Below the pieces are notes generated by a model. That model searched no databases and was not told the origin of the DNA. It was given only the letters and a program-made list of their open reading frames with translations. A DNA stretch of 64,000 nt from contig NW_019775637.1 of the NCBI RefSeq assembly GCF_001039355.2, forward strand, positions 177,472 through 241,471. Reading direction: 5' to 3'. The position numbers and the translations under genes are program-made. The number at the start of each line of letters is the position of its first letter. Within the stretch, counting starts at the first letter, position 1. The stretch is from Lingula anatina. Taxonomy: Eukaryota; Brachiopoda; Lingulata; Lingulida; Lingulidae. Below, piece by piece: positions 1 through 11,000 of this stretch.

Positions 1-1854
1 AACGTAAGAATAATGTAGAACGTGGGGAAACATTTCTTTTATATTTCAGAACATGCTGTTTCAAGATTTGAAAAACGGTTTATTTTCTCAATTACTATTA
101 CATTTCTTAGGGGCATATAGCGATTTACAGCTTAAATGGGCTATTTCTTTCAGATTAAGAGCGTGTGCAGTTGTTCATATGTGACTTTACCGTGAATTTC
201 AGACCACTGTCTCTGGCTTGTCTCTGACCAGTTTATGTTCTTTGTTACCTGGTTGATTTGCTGACAAGAGATTGAATCCCAAGGGATCCTGAAACTTAGG
301 GGTGGGTGGGTGTAAACAGTTCATACAGTCTGCTTGATGAGTTTGCGTAGCGGAGATAACAAAAAGTATGTCATGATCAAAGTTCCAGAACAATGAACTT
401 AACTAGAATCTAGTATTTTTTAATCATATATCATTGACAAACGTTCATTTATTCAAAACCGAATGAGACGTCTGTGGTAGGATTTTGGATTTGAAGTGTG
501 CCATAATGGGCTCATAATAATTGACTCATATTGTTATGATATTCAGTATATAGTAGTATGCATATTTGTGAAAAAGTATAGAATTTCTTGACAGCATTTG
601 ACACATGTAGGAAAACATAGGCAAATAATGGTTCATTTACAGAAAGAAATAGGAACGTTTTACCTAATTTGGTCACGATGGTTCTGGTAAACCAACAACA
701 ATTTATCTCGTAATTTATATGCATGCAGTAGTTTGTTTTTTTATTAAGAGTTTTTATATTTGAAAGATGTGCGAGTTGAAAGTATGTATTTGCATTTAGT
801 TGTATGAGAATTTGTTTGTTAATGCGTATTTACTGATAGTAGTAAGGTCAGAAACTTGGTAGAGAGATCCAAAACCAACACTTTGTCTTGGGTTTCACGT
901 ACACAGACAGGATCGCAAATGAAGCATCAGATGTCTACCACTATATGACGGAATCACATTTCAACAAAGGTGTTGAAAGTGACGAAAACAAGAGAAATTG
1001 AAACAACTTTGCAACGGTTGTAAATCCTAACTTTACGTCTGAAATATATGCGTCTGCAAAAATCTTGTTTCGAATCCTGATGGTAAAGCATGAATTTCTC
1101 ACATTTAGCTAAGCATACCTTATAAGTCATTTCTCCAGCTGGGACTTTTCTGGAAGTAAGAACGTCGGCCACTGAAAGCTATGGGAGAATAGTGGTTTCA
1201 ACAAAGCAAAATTAAGTTGTCTGAAACACAAAACGAATTCTTTCGTTGTTCGACAATTACCTTTAAGTCCAATTCAAACCACAAAACTCTTGTCCCGTAT
1301 GGAGAAATGGAAAGTGTTGGTAGTACTGTTGATGATATATATAATAAAGGTTTTTAAAAAACCTTTACAATGCTTTACACCAGCTCCTTTCTTACAGTGA
1401 CAGTCTGTTGCCCAAAGGCAAGATATGAAAACGAGACTGCCGGTGTTCAGTAAGCAAACGAGCATTTCAATGTTAACGAGCGTGCTTGTAAATTTAATTT
1501 TGTAACTAAAGGCTTAACTCATGTAGTGCTGATGCAGTCGTCTTAGAAAAATTAAGTCATTGCTGAAGTTCAGCCGTTTTGTTAAAAAAAATGAAAATGG
1601 GTCAAATCGACTCGCTAAACAAAATGCTTTGGGCGGGCAATTACTTCTTTATTACAAAAAATTGTATGTGTTTATGCAGTTTATTTCATTTGGCCTAGTT
1701 CAAAAACTAGTAATTTTAACAAAATGGGAATTATTTTAAACCAATTGTTTTGGCCAAACCACAACCACAAAAATATCAAAATTTCGATTATCGATTGCCG
1801 AATTACTTGTTGGAATTTATTTAGTTATTGTCTTTATGTTCTGTATCACTCCAG
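1..1854. other. Non-coding or intronic flank of the LKR gene
   Basis: No exon of the downstream reductase gene could be found here, so its N-terminal exons probably lie further upstream and this stretch is mainly intron. The sequence is AT-rich, and all open frames are under 75 codons. One short minus-strand segment (about 1120-1150) has a plausible acceptor and donor, but it is too isolated to call a gene. Confidence 0.4.
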
Positions 1855-4772
1855 CATATTAGCCAAGCCTACAACTACCCCTCTTATGAAGACGCTAAGA
1901 AGAGGCTCGCACAAGTCGGGAGAGAGATAGCTGAGAGTGATATGTTTGTAGGGCCTTTGACTTTCATCTTCACGGCTACAGGAGATGTGTCCAAGGTAAG
2001 CCTTTGTTTAATATGATATTTAATAACAATAATAATAATAATAATAATTTGTTTATAATATGACGTTTTTTTGTAGTAAAATATTATATGATATTCAAAG
2101 AGTTTTGCGTCATTATATTGCAAATTGAAAAGAGGCAAAATCTTATTTTCTTTTGCCGGCAAAGGTTTACATTTGATTTTAAAAGATAAATTCCATATTT
2201 TTTTGCGATGACTTACAGAGGTGTGTGACAAATAAGTATTAAGACATTCAATTTTTATTACTGATCTGATATACTGCGCAGGGTGCGCAAGAGATGTTCA
2301 AGCTCTTCCCTCATGAATATGTGGAACCAGACAGACTTCAAGAAGTTGCCAAGAAAGGATGTAAGTTTTACCTTAAATTATTAAATTACATTATTATAAT
2401 ACCGTATGAATATATATACATACATACTTAGGCCTACATCATTAAATATCACCATGACGTTAATTTCGTGGCCTTTTTATTTCCTTTAAAAAAAGGACAA
2501 GACTAATATTTAAAATGTTTCAAAAGAATCCCATGTAGGGAAATATTTGAAAGCAACAATTTTAATAATGTCAGGTATAAAACTGATTTTAAGAACATTT
2601 AACTAATTGTTTTTAATCAGATCTGATCAATACCTTTATTTGCTTCTAGCCAAGAATAAGTTCTACGCAACTGTTGTCAGCCGTAGGCATCGTTTGAGGC
2701 GGATCCAAGATGGCGGATATGATGAAGCAGAGTTTACTGCCCATCCAGAACGCTACAGAGACGTTTTTGCCACTAAGGTACGGAGTCTATCACGCTCTTA
2801 TTTTACTCCAGTGTCCTAACAGAATTTAAAATCAAATTTAGAATTAAAAAAAATAATGCATTTTCAAAAGTAGATGTAACATTGCTTTAGAATGTGTCGC
2901 AGTTATTAAGGTCTAGTGGTGTGCAGTGATAGGCCTATTGAACTATGCGATAAGAATAGTATATTTCGTTGGCTCTTGTTAGCATGTGCGGTTAAGGATC
3001 GTATATATTCATTTTCTCTTAGTTTGCACCATACGCGAGTGTAATCGTCAATGGAACATATTGGGAACCGGGACAACCCCGACTGATTAGCGACTCGGAC
3101 GCCATGACGTTGTTGGCGCGGAACCCTAACGCTCCCACTAATTTGACCGATGTTGGCGGGAACCCAGTCCTACCTCGTCGTTTGCTTGCTATTTCTGACA
3201 TCTCGGCAGACGAGGACGGCTCCATCCAGTGGACAAAGGAATGCACACAGCAAGATACGCCATACTACATTTACGACAAACATGGAAAAACGACGCACAA
3301 CGGGTATTTTCATTTTGAAATAAGACCTTTCATATTTACTAGTACTAATTCATTAGTTTTTTGTTTTACTTTTAACTTGATTCGTACTATTCGATATTTG
3401 TTAAGCCTATAAAATATACGTTCTTGAAAAACAGTACATACTTTTGGCAAATTTGCAATCGACAACTTCAGATTTTGCTGTTGGAAGCTCTGCCACTGAC
3501 GGTAGCAAAAATATTGACATAAATATATAAATATTTCAATATTGTCACTTCCAGCATGACAGCTGACGGAGTGTTGATGTGTTCTGTTGACAACATGCCA
3601 GCTCAGTTCCCAAGAGACGCTACCGACTACTTCGGCGACCTCTATCTGCCGTTTGTAAGAGAACTGGTACGTTCGAAAGGCCTAACCCAACTTTCAAAAT
3701 TGATATATCTGAGATGAGTTATTAGATGATACCCTCTTTATACAAAATTGAAGGTTTTTTATCACTAGTTTACACTTTTTTAAATTGTAGCGTGTAACAT
3801 GATTTGCGGTAAGCGGTAAAAATAAGACGATTTTCTTTTACAATTTTGGACGCGCAGATTTAAACACTATGGTGTACAATCCAGCAGCAAAAAGCCGCGG
3901 TAGAATTTCCCATTGCTTTTAGTCTGTATAAGAGACTACAGGTTTCCCATGGCGTTCGGTCGCTTGGTTTCTTGAATCCCTAGCAAAAGGCGTTAAATGA
4001 CAGTGTTGTAACCGGGCTTTTGGGTGTGTTTAACAGGGTTGATAGAACTAATTTAAAAACAATTTTTGGCGTCTTCTCTACAGTTCATTTATTTTGTCGA
4101 TATCGAAATTTTTTGTTGAAATAAATGTGATAAATAAAAGCAAAACTTTATCACATTAATTTTTTTAATTTAGCTGAGAACTGATGCTACAAGCAGTTTT
4201 GAGGACTTCACCGAGCAAGTCTGTCCTGCTTTGGTCAACGTAAGTTTGCATGTTATATTTTTCATTTTTAATGCGCAGTTCATGGACATAATTTCTGAAA
4301 AAAATTCCATCGTCTCTTTAGCTCTACGGCACTTGACAATCAAAGATAAAAAGGTCTACCACCATTTATATTGTATCAAACCGTTTCGACAATAATTATT
4401 TCACAACAAAACTATATTTTACAGGATATAAAAAATGTCTTAACTCGCGTAACATAAGATAGATCGACTCTCAAAGTTTACTCTGAATTTTTGTTACAAT
4501 TGTCGTTTGATACCATCAACGAGTGTAAGATCTTGCAATTTTATCAAAATACACATTTTAAAAATAGAAATTAGGTAATTGGGAAATTAAAATGTTGTCT
4601 AGCATTAATAGTGCACGTGTCTTTTGTGTAATTGCAGAGCGTCATAGCAACCAATGGCCGACTAGCACCCTCCTATGAATACATCAAAGCTCTTAGGAAG
4701 AAGATGGAGGAAGAGAAGAGGAAGAAGACGAGAAGAGAACATTACATCGGGAATTGGAATGGCCACGTTTGA
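1855..4772 (+). CDS. AASS: Lysine-ketoglutarate reductase (AASS family), 3' part, no saccharopine dehydrogenase domain
   Basis: Seven phase-compatible exons are visible: 1855-1995, 2282-2360, 2650-2777, 3023-3303, 3555-3666, 4174-4239 and 4638-4772 (TGA). They give 313 residues resembling the second half of the LKR domain of alpha-aminoadipic semialdehyde synthase. Recognisable family blocks include GPLTFIFTATGDVSK, a VSRRHRLRR segment, NGTYWEPGQPRLI, LLAISDISADEDGSIQW and CSVDNMPAQFPRDATDYFGD. The enzyme condenses lysine with 2-oxoglutarate to saccharopine in mitochondria. Animal AASS is normally bifunctional, with a C-terminal saccharopine dehydrogenase. Here the frame ends in a lysine/arginine-rich tail (KKMEEEKRKKTRREHYIGNW and a few more residues) just after the LKR domain. 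The last exon has no usable donor, and no dehydrogenase exon appears in the next 3 kb. The N-terminal exons lie outside the window. Family assignment is firm; single-function status is inferred from the sequence. Confidence 0.88.
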
Positions 4773-5186
4773 ATGAAGCAGATGGTGTTTTTTCAGTTCT
4801 AACCTGAAACGCCAGGCACTATGATGAAGCACACTCTTAACGTTTCCTAGCGGAGGCTTTATGATAAAGATTTTTGCTTATCACATTGAGGATGATTGAA
4901 AAACTTTATACAAATATTTTTTCATTCACAAGAGCTGTGTAGAGCTGTGAAGTTTTGTATAGAGATTGTAATAATATATCTATATACATATAAATATTTT
5001 ACTATAACTAAGTTATACTTTTCATGTTTTGATATTATTTTTGTTAATGATTTTAATGAATAGTTTTAATAAGGTTTAAATGCAGCAAGGTATATTAACC
5101 AATAACTGTGGCATTGCAAGGCATAGAATTTTAGATGGATTGGAACTTTTGAAATTTCAAAATATGAAAGTGATGATAATGCGGAG

Positions 5187-5192
5187 AATAAA
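5187..5192 (+). terminator. Poly(A) signal of the LKR gene
   Basis: A canonical AATAAA lies about 415 bases after the LKR stop codon. A second copy is at 5483-5488. Either could end the 3' UTR; the first follows directly on the AT-rich 3' UTR. Confidence 0.5.
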
Positions 5193-6010
5193 GCCTGATC
5201 GTTTTGAATAGCAACATGAAATTATCAAAGATTATATCAGGTTGATAAATATCAGTGTAATGTCTGTCAATTAAAGGGATGTATGCACTGTCTGTATGTG
5301 TAGGCCTACTAACGGATCGAGTGTTATATGACAGTTGTTTTATTTACTTTACGGTGTTAAAAAATGTTTTATGTTGTACAAAATTAATTAGAGTAAAACT
5401 CACTGCTTAATCTCATAAGAAAAAAAAAAGATCTGGAAGTTTTGCATTCTTTGTTTTGTATGTAAACATCTGTAAAATATTGAATAAATATGTGTTGAAA
5501 TGCATCACAGGTTTTTACGGGTTTCCCCTAAGCTTCTTTCCCAAAGTGACATCTGTGTTACAGATTGAGAGCAGGAGGGATTTGCTTTCGACGCCATCCA
5601 ATTTTTTATGTTTATCAAAATTAATTTATTTGGAGTCTTTGAACAATGTCACTGCTATTTAAATCATTTTGAAATTTTAGGCCCCTACTAACTAAAAAAA
5701 AAAAAGTTCTCAAACTTCCAAGCTAATTTAATTTTCACCCCTGCGCTGGTTTGTGAAATTTTTGTAATAAAATCGAGAAATATGTAAATGGATTTTCTAG
5801 CTGATGTATTTAAATAACAGAGACATAAACTCAAAGTTAAGACATAATCTATCTAGAAAATATCCAATATATACAGGGCCGTAGCCTGAGCAAAATGCCA
5901 AGGGGGGCAGTAAGCGGACACGAGGGGGCGATGCCCCCGAGGGGGGAGGGTTTGGTAGGGGTGTCCCCCTCCCACGGTGTGGAACATTTTTAAAAACTGT
6001 ATGTATAATA

Positions 6011-6771
6011 AGCAAAAATGTTCATTAGCTTGGTAGTTGGATAAACATGAAAATTCTCAGACACAAGGCTAAAATTTTCCGTACCGTTAGCTTACGGCCA
6101 ACCTGGTCGAAGGCCTTCATCAGACTGACGTGAGTAGTTGTTCACACTCACTGACCGCTTGGTGGTATAGCGGCCAGGACCCTCTTATAAATGTCAGGTA
6201 GATCAACCCCCCCCCTCCGTCCCTATTCATGGGTGGCTGGTGTCGGCTGATGTTGATAGCCTCTCGTATTTTTCGCGGGATGTCGGATGATTCAGATTCA
6301 AGAATCTTAGTTGAATTCCAATCGATATTGTGGCCGGTGTCTATTACGTGTTCAGAAATGGCAGAGCTGGTATTGCCTACAGTCACTGATTTCCTGTGTT
6401 CATTCACCCTGATCTTCAACTGTCTACCTGTCTCACCAATGTAAAAGGAATTACAGTCATGGCAATTGATCCTGTATATTGTCCAACAACGTTGTTCTTG
6501 GGGGGTTTTGTCCTTTGGTGCCACTAGGAGTTGTTTCAATGTGCACTGGGGTCTAAAAGCTGTGTTGACACTGTGCTTTTTGTAGATCCTGCACACTTTC
6601 TCTGAAATTTCTTTACAATAATGGAGAATGTTTTTTTCTGACTGTTTTTTTCTGACTGTATCTGTTGGCTCACAGTTAGTTATTGCTGTCTTATCCTGCC
6701 TTCGACCAGGTTGGCCGTAAGCTAACTGTACGGAAAATTTTAGGCTTAATTGTGTCTGAGAATTTACATGT
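6011..6771 (-). mobile_element. Truncated Penelope-like retroelement
   Basis: The insert is flanked by a short direct repeat (GTATGTATAA at 5999-6008 and 6772-6781) that occurs once in the uninterrupted copy near 14430, so this looks like a target-site duplication. The insert carries roughly 65-bp inverted repeats (6051-6114 and 6698-6764) and a minus-strand frame with a GIY-YIG endonuclease domain. Penelope-like elements often carry such terminal repeats and are usually 5'-truncated. The reverse transcriptase domain is absent. Confidence 0.82.
6120..6700 (-). pseudogene. GIY-YIG endonuclease domain of a Penelope-like element (fragment)
   Basis: The open frame shows the linker typical of Penelope polyproteins (CTLKQLLVAPKDKTPQEQ). 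The GIY-YIG core follows: an IYRI strand, NCHDCNSFYIGETGR, the conserved arginine and an EHRKS helix. In intact elements this nuclease nicks the target for reverse transcription. Without the reverse transcriptase domain the copy is dead on its own. The frame is uninterrupted, suggesting a fairly young insertion or chance preservation. Confidence 0.8.
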
Positions 6772-7089
6772 GTATGTATAAACTGCATTCTGGTGCATTT
6801 TAACTGTTATTAATTGGTCAATCAGAAGTCAGAAATTGTGGGTTCATTTTGCCATAAGAACAGTCATTTTTTCAACACAACACGCCAATTGGCCTGGGGG
6901 ATAACTCCCTCAGGGAGGGTGAGCTTTTTGGCATGAACTGAGTTGGCTAAAAACAGATTGTTGAATGATTGTCTAGTGGCCATGAGTGCCTTTTCTCACA
7001 GAATTGATACCAACTTTGCAATTATTTTTTTTACCTTTGCGATTTTTTCTTTTCTTTTTTGCACCCCAATTTCCGAGGCTACGGCCCTG

Positions 7090-8028
7090 AGTACTTACTC
7101 CCCAGAAAATGGCTTTTGTAAATTATATTTACCATTTCAAAAATATGTATATATGAGTTATCAGAGAGAAAAGAAAATGCTGTAGATAATTGTTAAAGGC
7201 AGATGAAGATACAACTTTTAATTTCCAGTTAATGAGAACAGTGATCTTGGCCACTGATGTAAACATGTTAATGACATAATTTTTTCTAATGAAACGCAAT
7301 AAAGAACTGTAAAAGACTGATAATTGTATTGTTGTAATAAAAAATGCAGATCACTTACAGAGGGCAACAGTTGGGAATGGATTTTGAGTGCACTGTATGA
7401 AATAAAAGATCTGATGAAGAAATGTTAAGATAGGACTTTTTAAATGAATTTTTGAGGTTGACATAACATAATAAGGGAAAAGCATAGAATATATTTCAGT
7501 CTATTCATTAAATTGTTTAATTAACTGGCTTTATCTAGGATTTCACTAGCTTGACTCCTTTTTAATACGAAAGATTGGTTTTTATCAAATTCAAAATATC
7601 TCGAACCTAAATGAGCATAATTTGCCATGATTATCCATGAAACATTCTCTTCTTTTTGCAAACTTATATTCAATATTTTGAAACTTGAACACAAGGGTCA
7701 GTAAAAGAAAAAGAATATTCACAAAATACTCAAGGTAGATTTAATTATCACAGATCAATAAAGTACATTATTTCAGCATTGAATGCCTTAGTTATCTAAA
7801 AAATGTCTATTTAAAAGTGAATGAGATCATGAACAGCTGTATCTATTAATAAAAAAGGAACTTCATGAGATTCTGGTCACATTTTCTGCACCATTGCTAT
7901 GCATTAAATATTAAGGACAAAGTTCAATGAGTCTTCCATGAGTCTGTTAAATATAAGTTCTTGCACCATTTCTGAAATTATATCACTAATATGTCAAAGG
8001 TTCCACTGGCACTAGAACACTGAGTTTT
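7090..8028. other. Intergenic / 3' UTR between convergent genes
   Basis: AT-rich sequence between the LKR gene and the 3' end of the polycystin-like gene. No exon, RNA gene or repeat of note was seen. It probably holds the 3' UTR of the minus-strand gene. Confidence 0.4.
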
Positions 8029-11000
8029 TTAAAACTTAACAAGCTGTGTTTTCTCCTGCCTGTGAGCATCCTCACCAGCCTCATTTGATGAGAAAAGTAG
8101 ACAGTAACCATAAACACAAACTGCCTTCAAGGTTTGAAACACAAACAAGTCCTCTAGCAGTGCCACTCCTACCAGAGCTGCCCAGTTGAACACAGCACTA
8201 TCACTCAGCTCTCCGCCATACGCAATGGTGAGAAATAGAGCCAAAGCCACGGAGGCCCCCAACAAAATGACTGCTGGATAGATCAAAATGTGGGGCAACT
8301 TTCCGCCATCGTGTTTTCTGTTGACCATCATCTCCAAAGACTTCAGCTCAGTGTATGGCACCTCATCTGATGGTTCTGGAACACATTGTGTGGAAATGAG
8401 TGAATAAATGCAGAAAGTATGTGAAAGTTTTACTTCGAATTGAAGTAGGCTACTATTTCCTCCCATACGACCATAATCAATGTTTTAATTATAATGAGTA
8501 AGGGCAAGGGAGTTTATGTTGAATCCAATGTTCTTAATATCTTCAAAATGTAAACTGTTTGGATACATACTTGAAAATGTATTATCTTTTTATATGTTCA
8601 TTCTTTTTAAAATAATTAACTGAACTGAACTGACAGACATGATACCAAAATGGACAATTACCTTCCCAAATATTAACAGCTACAGTTTCTGGTGCAGTGG
8701 CAAACTGTGGCATTCCTTCTTTAGCTGAATGTTTCAAAACATTATATAAACTAAAATAAATGACTTGAAGTTTGGAAGTCTGGCAAAACGAATCTTTGCA
8801 AAATTAATTAAAAATTATAAAGATATTAAAAACTTCTGTATCAGACATTTGTACAAAATATGAAAATCTTGAAACTGCTTTGAAATGTTCACAAAATGCC
8901 AACTAGCTGTTGGCGCTACAATATGTTTTTCCACCTGACAATTACCTTTCTCTACATCCACTGCCACATCATGCTCAGGTGTCTGCTTTGGTAGCTCATC
9001 ATTGTATTTTGTCTGGTTGATGTCTGAAATAAGGTTATTCTAAAATTGTTTTAAACAAATAAAGGAAAATGTGAGAACTTCTTTGTTTCAGTGATATTAC
9101 TCTATTCTTGAACATAAATTAAGAACCAGAAAATCAAAATAAAAAAATGTTACATCTGTTTTACACTATAAAAAAGGATTAAAAATACATCCTCAGATAG
9201 ACATTTCTACAGCATAATATATATGCAACTTTTATATATGTATATAATTACCTGGGTGGAGAAAACTTGGGTTGAAGTGAGCAATCAGACTGTAAAAAGA
9301 TGAAACATCTGCATTTCTGTAGCTGGAAGTCTTCCCAGCATGGGATTTTTGGTGCTCTGCCTGTATCTCCTTTTGCATCTTTGAGTTCAGCCTAGGGTTG
9401 TTAGGAGGAGGAGCATATGTGAAGAACTCAGAAGCAATGCAGTTGTTTTTCTCCCTAGAGACTTCTGGCATCTGGAGTATGATGCTGCTAGTGGACAGGG
9501 CACTAGAGCTGGGAGTGCTGTTGTAGCTGGGTGTTTTCTGAAAAATTGAAAATCATCCAATAATCGGTTCTGCTGACTGGTAAATTCAGTCAAAATAAAC
9601 CACAGACAGAGACATTTATTCTGATAGTCATTTGATGATGCGCAATAATACATACTACAATATTAGTATACAGCCCATAATGTCTTTTTATGTTTTTATT
9701 AGTATATGTGCTTATAAGCCAAAACAAATATTATTTTGTCAAATGTTACAGGGGTGATACAAGTGTCTGTTTTTAATTACAAGAAGGCAATACATGTATG
9801 TCTCAAAGGCAATCCATGATATCTGTACAGGCACATACATATGTATGCACAAACTAAAAATAGAAAAAAAAGTAATAAATACCTCTTTCTTGCTGTCCAC
9901 ATCTCCCATGGCAACCATATCTTCCTTGACCACCAAATTTTCCTTGGCAACCATTTCTTCAATCTGTGCCATGGCCTGGTGTTCAACATGTGCACGTGCC
10001 AAATCATAGCCCTTCTCAAAGTCATAAGCCACCTGTTTCATCATGGTCTCCACACTTCCATGCACAACTTGTTGGAACCCATCACTGATTGTGCAACTGA
10101 AAAAATAAAGAAACTGATTGATCTTTCTTCATTTTAACCAAGAAATATTGTAAAGAATTAGTATTATATATTGGTAAAATAACACTCTGGCCACAATGAA
10201 TAACTCCATTAATTAACACACTCAAAGCATATATGTGTCACTTTATAAAAGCAAAATAATATGACACCATTTCAACAGTAAAACACAAAATAAGACAGAT
10301 TTATGATGAAAACAGTTTTTTTTGTAGTCTTTTTTAATTGGGTGCAGTCTAATACAAGTTTTCAGACTCAGACATCACTATGAGCAAGACCTGTGATCAA
10401 CTCCCAAAGCTGAACACAAATTTAACTTTATTCCAACATAATTATGAAATGAGGAGTCTTAAAAAAAAAAAGGCTCCTTACATGTCATCATACTGGGGCT
10501 CATCTTCCAGGTTCTGCAGCACAGTGGTGTCACCAGTGTCCTCTCTGTCATAACACCTGATATTGTACATTGCTACATCATATGTGCCATTCACAAGGAA
10601 TGTTCCTATATTGACAAGGAGGCTGGAGAGGAAGATGTCTCTATCAAGCTGAATGACACCAACAGCACTGAGAAGGGTACTGGTAAGCAGCATGTTTGCA
10701 AACATGTAGTTCAAGGTGCTGTTAAACCACAGAAGGACAGGGGCCAGCTTCAAGCTGGAACAGCGTGTCCATCCATGACAGGACCACATATACAGAAGGC
10801 AAGTTTGCAGTCCAAACCTGAAAAATATTAAATTTATATAAAATATCGAAGTACAGACATTGTACATGAAAATTAAATACTACATGTACATTCCATGTTT
10901 AAGGAAAACTGTATACTGCATTAAGAAATCAGAATACATGTCATAATTATTATTATCTTTTATATTCTATGTGTTGATAACTTGCAAAAACAGTCATTTC

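Larger units (their letters stand above)
5874..7089. mobile_element. TIR DNA transposon (MITE family A, copy 1), interrupted by a Penelope-like insertion
   Basis: The ends are inverted repeats: CAGGGCCGTAGCCT at 5874-5887 and AGGCTACGGCCCTG at 7076-7089. Behind the left end is a G/C-run block (5900-5985) that recurs almost unchanged at 14330-14415. A block near the right end (about 6985-7050) recurs at 14480-14530. Bases 6011-6771 are a later insertion. The element encodes no transposase; frames rich in Pro-Ser-Gly-Ala in the G/C block are compositional artefacts. Confidence 0.85.

Noticed and set aside
1117-1151. Minus-strand mini-exon with good acceptor and donor (encoding KVPAGEMTYK)
   Set aside because: No matching neighbour exons could be chained, so a gene is not supported.
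5797-6015. Minus-strand frame rich in Pro/Ser/Gly/Ala (and its twin at 14151-14546)
   Set aside because: Both lie over the G/C-run block of MITE family A; the frame is a by-product of the repeat.
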